This document shows, in pieces, positions 57,234-64,000 of a DNA stretch of 64,000 nucleotides (positions are counted from its first letter, which is position 1; each line of letters opens with the position of its first letter). The stretch is from Wyeomyia smithii. Its lineage: Eukaryota; Arthropoda; Insecta; Diptera; Culicidae. The DNA is taken from positions 32,035,506 to 32,099,505 of the forward strand of contig NC_073694.1 of assembly GCF_029784165.1 (NCBI RefSeq). Direction: 5' to 3'. The translations under genes were made by a program, and so were the position numbers. Under the pieces are notes generated by a model. That model saw nothing but the letters and a program-made list of their open reading frames with translations. It searched no databases and had not been told where the DNA came from.

Positions 57234-60200
57234 GCACCCAATGAGAATAGGAATTTTGTTTGTTCAGCAAAGTCTCATACTTTGCTAAAATGTGATATAA
57301 CTTTGCAAGGGATAGTTCAGGAGATTTATAATCTTTGGCAAAAAAGTATGTTTTGTGTGCCCCAACAATTTTTTCCAACAATGCTTTCGGGTAAAATGCT
57401 GCGAACAAAATTGAAGTACAAATATCTAAATTTTATGTAAGTATAAGGATTTTTATTTATTCAAAAAAGTTTCATGTCTCAACTAAACTAACAAAGTTTC
57501 ATATTTTTAAATTTACTAATATTTTCCTTAATAAACCATTCCTCTATTTCTTAACACAAAAAAGTTAGTTTTTTGAATTGTAGTGTAGTAGAATTTTTAT
57601 AATTTTTGACAATTTACGATTATGCGGGTCATTCATACAAACAATTGTTTCGAAGACACTATTAAGCTAAGATAAAGCTAAGATGTTCCACTTTTTGCCT
57701 TATTGGACCACTGTGCGTTCTGAGCTCAATTTGAGTTAATTTTATTTCTTTGGTCTTTAGAAATGTGTTTTAGTGCAATTTGGGCAATTTCTTGTCTTTG
57801 ACCTTTTCAGATCTTTAGAATTGGGCTTTAGACATTTTGTGCCTAATTTGGGATCAGTTTCGATCAGGCTTCTTCCGTTCTCTTGATTTTTGCTAAAATT
57901 TCCTTCTCTACCTGCCAAACCCCTTGGAGAACTTGGGCTTTCTCTCACACAGAGTGAGTAATTACCCACATTTAGGCGTAGAGTATTCTAGTAGTTCCTT
58001 TTCACTCTCAATCGTCGCGTGTTAGGGGTAAACATTTGTTTGCTCTCTCAGTTCAAGAGGGAGTAGTTTTCGTAAGCTTCTTCTTTGCTAGAAGAGAAGT
58101 TGGCCAAATATCAAAACATTTAGGTTCACATTGAAGCCACATCCTAACCGTTTTCGAATTTAATATTATAGAAAATATTCACAACTCACCATGGGTGCGT
58201 ATTCTGCAGAAAGTTCGATTTTATACTGTTTTTTTGCCGCACACCAGAGCAATGAGAACGGTAACGCAATGCTCAGTTGATCGCCGAGTAATTGATTCCA
58301 CTTTTCTTGCGTGCGTGGATGAGCAATTTACAAGGGTTTCACTGGGTATTTGCTCTGTAAAATTAGGAACGTTTTTTCGTCCGAGAAACTATTACTCTGC
58401 GCTCTCTCTACAGCAGATGGTGTGATGCACATTGAATGTAAGCTCACAGTTGTTAAGAGGGAAGAAAACTGTTTTCTCTTTAAGATGAAGATGAGCAAAA
58501 CAAGGCCTGGTTTCGATTCATACTTGCTTAGCTTTATGAAGCATGTTTTGGCCATACTGTGCTCAATTTCAGGTCATTTGATTTATTTTTCCTCCTTTGG
58601 CCATCAGCAGTGATTTTCGCATATTTTATTTTAGACAAAGTTTGAGATCGAAATAAGAGGAGATCATTATATGAGCGTATCACTTACATCAATTGTGCGG
58701 AGTACCGAATAACACCTGAGAAATATCATAATAGATCAAATGTTTTTGATCGCTGTGATGAGTCCGTACAAAGATAAAAGAGAAGATTAATACTTCTTAC
58801 TTGTATATAATTATTAACACAATTCCTACATGCCTTGACGGTAAAAAAAAAACGAGACTAAATAAACATGAACCAGAAAACTTTCCTGTGGCGTCTGATA
58901 TTTCATTTGAATCGGATCCAGGCTAAGCTTTCACATTCAGCTGACGTGTTTTTCATAACTGCTATCATACTAAACGAAAACTATATCATTTAGTGTACAT
59001 CAACTGGCAGCATGCGTAGCACTCTCGCTGCTGCATTTTCCAACCTCTCCCCACCGCTTTTCACCAACCCATCTAGGCTACACATGATGATCCCTTTGAT
59101 CTACAATGACCAACAATATATGCGCTCAATAACAAACGACAAGTATCACTTTGATCGATTCGTCCTGTCATCCCTCTTGTGTTCTTCACCGCGCCGGATT
59201 CCTACCGGAGGCGGTTATTTTCCTCGATTGTTCGTCGAAACATGGCACCGATTTGCCGCTTCCGGAGGTCCCTATTTGTTCCGCTTCCGTTGCCGGGGTA
59301 CACCGGGAAAATGCCAGAGCAGAGAGCATATGCCGCATCAAGAGAGAAACAACCGTACGGATGAATATTTGTAGTCCTTCCATTGACGATGTTTGTGTAT
59401 GTGTGCTAATCCGATTTATTCAAATAAAGGCTACAATGACAACAATAGTGTGCTTTTCCTACTCGGTGGTGCTCCGTTCGCAGATGCCGGAAGGGAAGGA
59501 CTCGCTAACACAATGGTGCTGCTTGCCGAGCGGTGTCAGTGATGGTGGTAACAACAATAGGGAGGAAAGTGATCCCGTTCCGGAAGTGATGTTTAGGGTA
59601 CGGCTGGGTGTGTGGTGGTAAATCAAATATTTCATTAAATAAAAAGTCGTCATTGATTGCACACCGAACGAAGCGCCAACCGTTGGTGTGGGGCGTACAC
59701 ACGAGGGTGGGGGAAAATAGAGTAAGCACTACTATGCACCGTGCTGTCTGATGGATGATGATGCGCCTGCCGGGCCCTGCAGGGGCGAAAGAGAAAGCAC
59801 ATTTGATTTTTCGGATAATTCCGTTAACAACCAATCCAGTGATTGATGACTTCCGAATTAAATTGAGAGCAATAAATTATATTATTTGGACAGGATGAGC
59901 AAAGCTGGTTCGGTGTGTTCTGTGCGAAAGAAGTGATGCCATCCGGTTAGTTGACTGTTGTTGGGTGGGAGATAAGTTTGATGGGAGTCTTTTTGGTTAA
60001 CAGTCTGCTGAAATATGTAATAAATTATATATTAATAGGGCTTTATTCTGCTTGGCAATGTAGGTTTTTTTCGGAAGAAATGTTTATCAACTCACAGATT
60101 TTATTCTCCAAGAAGTAATGGTCTATTTTCTTTTGTAGTGCATGAACTTTCATGGCGGAACACTTAGATTGTTTAATGGTGGTGCAGAGATATTTCGTAC

Positions 60201-61540
60201 GATACTTTTAGCTAAATCGAAAGAGCAGAAGGAAACACTAGTTACGCCATTTAGAAGTATTTTAGCATTCCAAGCATTCTTAACATATTTAGTTTTTTTG
60301 CTCTTCTTGCATTCCCAGAATTTATCTCTCGTTTACTTTATTTAAATGATTTTCTATTTTGGAGTTCTTATATCAATTTTCTGGTGAAATTTGATTGAAA
60401 ACACAAGGCTAGTACCATGTCAAGTGCCCTCCTTTCTCACCAAACAACTCAATTCGATCGGAACTGATTTTCCTACAAGCGATGTCTTCAAACATTTAGA
60501 ACCCTGGCGAAATTACCGCAAACGAAGCACAAACTGGCTGCCAAAAATCTTCTACTAATAGTTCCCCGATGGTATTCTTCTCTAGACACCCGCATAGCTG
60601 CCTGTGAATCGCTTTTTAGTGCCTTTTCTCCGAAGGCGGGCTCTTAACAAGGACTTGGCTGCTAAGCAGCGGAATTAAATCTCCTTCCGTAAGCATATTA
60701 GCGCGATAATAGAGAGATTGAAGCTACCGAGTCTCGTCGTTCGCCGCCGTCGACTCGACTCGACTCGACCGGGCTGTTGTCCCTTACCCAGGGTGGGTCA
60801 TTCGGTGCCGTTGTACCACAGACTGTAAGCAGCCGAAGGATGCTTTCAATAATCAGTTATCACACATTACACACCATCGGAGCTACAATCCAGCTTAAAT
60901 CTCACCGCCTTTTGGTGATCATTTCCTCTCTCCGGGCAAGGGTTTGGAATAGAAGCAGACAGCAGCCTGTGCTAGGAAGCGAACTCAGCTAATCTAAGAC
61001 CAGCAGCAAAGGATGCAGTTTGACTCGGCCATGTGTGCACTTTTTTAAGGCAAAAAAAAACTATCGAAAACTGAGAGTGTCTTTGCGTATGGCGAAAGTG
61101 TGTGTGTGTTCATATGTATGTGTGCAATTGAGCGGAATAGGTTTGCAAGTTTAGGCTAAAGCATTCGTGTGACTCGTGCTTCGAGGCGAAAAAAATACGC
61201 CAGCGGTAATACATTAGTCTACTCCACTGACACTGGAAATTTATGTTTTTTCCTCTTATCGAATTTCCTTTTCATTACTTCTCCTAACCGGAGGGTAGAT
61301 GTTCTTGTGTTCCGAGCACTGCTTTCTCTCTCTCTCTCTCTCTGTGTCTCACCGGAGAACATCCGAATGTTCGCAAAACTTATGTCATCCTGGCCCCGGG
61401 AGCGATAACATGCCAGACAGCTGCATAAATAGTTGATGATTGATCACTGAATAGGAGCGAAGGTAGCTTCAAGTAATGTAATTGTCTGCGAAATAGTGCC
61501 TCTTCGATTCGATAAAGAAATGTTTTTATGTATGGAAAAA
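57234..61540. other. Non-coding, no recognised gene
   Basis: Longest frames are 156 codons (59151-59621, plus) and 120 codons (59012-59374, plus), overlapping each other in different frames. Neither has a domain I recognise. 59000-59830 and 60480-61020 are richer in G+C and look unique, so host regulatory or untranslated exon sequence is possible. Small (tc)n tract at 61327-61345. Confidence 0.45.
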
Positions 61541-62300
61541 TTCAGAAGCCTAATTGAAAAGGTTTGAGCCATATTTGATGTCAATTTTTAAAAGAATTTT
61601 CCGGCAATTCAGCGCTAAGTTTTGGAAAATTTCCTGTTGAGGTTTTTTTCACTAAAAACGGTTTCTTGGGGATTCTAAGCTTAACTCATGAACATTTAAA
61701 ATCATTTTTTCAGTATTTACTCAACTATTCTGAGATTCTTCTGGGTCATTTTGGCCTTCAGAAAAGTATTTCTGGATTCTGAGCCTAATTTTAAATAATT
61801 TTCTTTTTTTGGCTTCGATGGTCTTTGCTGGTCTTTGTAGCTTTGTTTCGGTAATTTCGAGCTCTATTTGAGGTTATTTTTTATTTTGTTCTTTTTTGAC
61901 CTTTAATTCATAAGAGGCCATCCACATTCCACGTGGACAGCTTTGGAGGGGGGGGGGGGTCCATGCAAAATTTTTGGAATTTATATGGGCAGATGTCCAC
62001 GAAGGGGGAGGGGGGTCAAAATCGGTAAAAATATGTCTACGTGGAATGTGGATGACCCCTTATTATTTTGGTATACTCTGGCTTTCAAAAGGTTTTTTTT
62101 GAGATTCTATTATTTTCTATTGTGATTTATTGGCCTTCAGAAGCATTTTTGATTCTTTCTTCTAATCTTTGTTGGCACTTGCAGCGTTGAACAGTGATAC
62201 GAGAGCTTTGAATGATGAATTTTTTTCATCGATTTTTCAAATACTGGTTTTATTGATTTACAACCTTCAGAAAAAATTTAGTCTATGAAAAGTTAACTGA
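61541..62300. repeat. Loose AT-rich tandem repeat (ggccttcagaa words)
   Basis: Words ggccttcagaa, tctgagcctaattttaa and tttggattctgag recur at irregular 100-190-bp intervals, with similar words at 57750-57860. It is interrupted by the MITE at 61913. Confidence 0.4.
61913..62060. mobile_element. MITE, 148 bp, CCATCCACATTCCACGT ends, TA target duplication
   Basis: Left end ag(a)ggccatccacattcc and right end in reverse aggggtcatccacattcc are inverted over about 27 bp. TA lies on each side (61911-61912 and 62061-62062), as for Tc1/mariner-type elements. The interior has a G11-like run and a ccacgaaggggg repeat. Confidence 0.82.
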
Positions 62301-63130
62301 AAAATAACAAAAAAAAAATTAGTTCGGAAATCTGCCACTAGTGACACTGCGAAATCTAAACATTTAGCCTTGAAATGGTGTCTTAGGCAAAGTTTTGGAA
62401 AATACTGTCACAAAAAAAACATTTCTGAACACATTATTCTTCTAACTTTTTTTGTTTTGGAGGTATGCAAAATGTTTTTATTAGGCTAGTCTTTGATATT
62501 AGATTTTTTGATTATCTAAAAAACTGTAAAATTTAGAAAGTAATAATGTTCAGCACATATTTGTATATCATCGAATCATATAATTTTGTGGAATACACAA
62601 AAAGATAACTTCTACAAAGACCGATTAAATATTCAAACATTTATTGCAATTTTTTCTTCCATCTGCATTCTTCATCTGCTTACATTTATCTTTTTTATCT
62701 GCTTGATATTTTGATTCTTTATTGAACCCTTTTCATCTAACAAACTATTTTTTTTATCTCGTTTAAACAGTTTTGCAAATTGCATTGAGGACATTTCTTT
62801 TTCTTTTAAACAATTTTAACACTTAGTTTTTTTTACCTTTTTAAATATTCTTAACTTTTATCGTTTACGAAAACGCTTGTGCTTCAAATTCATTCCACCA
62901 TGTTGTGGTCTGTGGTATGTTATTTTATCTTTTTCTCAGGCTCTTTTGAATCAAAACAATTGTTGATCTTAACTTGTCTCGGTGAGAAAAAACCGACAAC
63001 CGAGAAAAATATTCTCCTATTTTGCTATCAGTTTGTTTTTGACAGTTCTTTTATGATTCACATTTACCATACGGTGTTACCAAATATGTACGGAACGTGC
63101 TTCGCCGAAATCACAAATCGCACGCGCCTT
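62301..63130. other. Non-coding, AT-rich, no recognised feature
   Basis: T-rich sequence without repeats I can define. Frames are under 90 codons and unrecognised. Confidence 0.5.
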
Positions 63131-64000
63131 GTATAGAATAGAGTGATGCGAATGAACAACGAGGAAAAAGAAGGGAAATGGAAACACTAGCAGGAAAAAT
63201 GAAAAAAATACGTTGAAAGTGAAAATTTATATGATGAAAACAAAAATGAAAAGTAAACTGGAAAAATAAATCAAAACGACAAATAGGATAATGAAATCGG
63301 AAAGTAAAATGGAGAAAAATGACAAAAAAATAGAAAAAGGAGATGAAAATTGGACAGAGAAATGGGAAGTGGAGACAAAAATTAGAAACAAAATCCAAAA
63401 AAAAAAAAAAACAAAGATTCAACAGAGATATAGAGTATAAAATCAAAGAGTGTATAAAAAAAACAAAAACGCTAAACGGCAAGTTAAATGTGAAAAAAAG
63501 AATAAAAAACGAAACATTAAATACTAAGAAGGCAATAAAAAATTAGAAGGGAAAATAAGAAAGAAACCTGGAAAAAAGGGAGAAAAAAAATATAAACAAG
63601 GAAAATGAGTTGAGAAAACGGTTGGGAAAAGGAAATGAAACATTAAAATAGAAATGGGAGAAAGATATGGGCAAGCTAAATACAAACAACAGCATAAGAT
63701 ATAGGAGCAATGAATACGAGAGTAAAATGTAATAAAAATGAGAAAATAGGCATGAAAAAATAATTTCCAAAACAAAATGATGAGCGAGGGATAGAGAAAA
63801 AATTGTAGATGTAAATACTTAAAAAAAAATTATAGTAGAAAGCAACGATAATGAAAAACAATAATGTTTCAAAATAAGTAGAATGACAAAGAAAAATAGA
63901 AGAAAGTGATGCGCGTTAGAAAAAGGAATGGAGATTTGAGACGGAAAATAATGAGGAGCATGAAAAAGAAAACAGAAATAAAGTCAACAAGTAAAAGTAA
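63131..64000. repeat. Purine-rich low-complexity DNA
   Basis: Strongly A/G-biased plus strand with irregular gaaaatga/aaaaatgag words, resembling the edge of the macrosatellite at 13060-13230. It may be a remote member of that satellite or simple purine-rich DNA. Minus-strand Phe-rich frames here are artefacts. Confidence 0.6.

Noticed and set aside
59012..59621. Overlapping 120- and 156-codon frames as genes
   Set aside because: Two frames overlap on the same strand and both look compositionally random; neither has a recognisable domain.

Overview
This is a repeat-dominated, AT-rich eukaryotic window, most likely from a culicine mosquito (Aedes/Culex type). The inference rests on the mix of elements: an RNase H-bearing I-superfamily LINE, a Feilai-like tRNA-derived SINE, an insect Tc1 element, several hAT-type MITEs and 126-bp 'cttccgg' satellites. 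I could not run a search, so the species is inferred. I recognise no intact host protein-coding gene in 64 kb. Most long open frames here are by-products of stop-poor tandem repeats.

Layout. 1-13060: a macrosatellite built from a degenerate ~10-12-bp motif (aaaaatgaca), arranged as two almost identical 5.5-kb units plus a shortened third. The two complete units each carry a >1.2-kb (GACA)n array, two captured MITE copies and a hairpin element. 13614-15290: a complete Tc1-type (DD34E) transposon with an open transposase frame. 15839-23157: a 5'-truncated LINE (A) split by a full-length I-superfamily LINE (B, 15995-21866) with two intact ORFs and an 11-bp target duplication. 23409-23686: a perfect 110-bp-arm foldback element with a tRNA B-box-like loop. 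27020-30637: a 3.6-kb (CCCAAT)n hexamer array. 34388-34896, 35238-40229, 44537-45329 and 48282-48548: four hAT-like non-autonomous or decayed elements, each with an 8-bp target duplication. The second has ~830-bp terminal inverted repeats and a remnant protein. 40300-46110 and 51300-54570: scattered copies of a promoter-like repeat (inverted CCAAT box, TATATAAG box) and three minus-strand hairpins with the geometry of the histone mRNA 3' stem-loop. These may be relics of replication-dependent histone genes. 46140-46795 and 47525-48190: 126-bp satellites in opposite orientation. 52408-52944: a second foldback SINE-like insertion with an 11-bp target duplication. 56670-57219: an RTE-like reverse transcriptase relic followed by a SINE with a perfect 14-bp target duplication. 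57234-64000: mostly unassigned non-coding DNA with one TA-flanked MITE and a purine-rich low-complexity tail.

The two elements that look capable of activity from sequence alone are LINE B and the Tc1 element. Everything else is non-autonomous, truncated or tandem. The nesting order can be read directly: tandem repeat, then LINE A, then LINE B; and the promoter-like repeat, then the foldback SINE.
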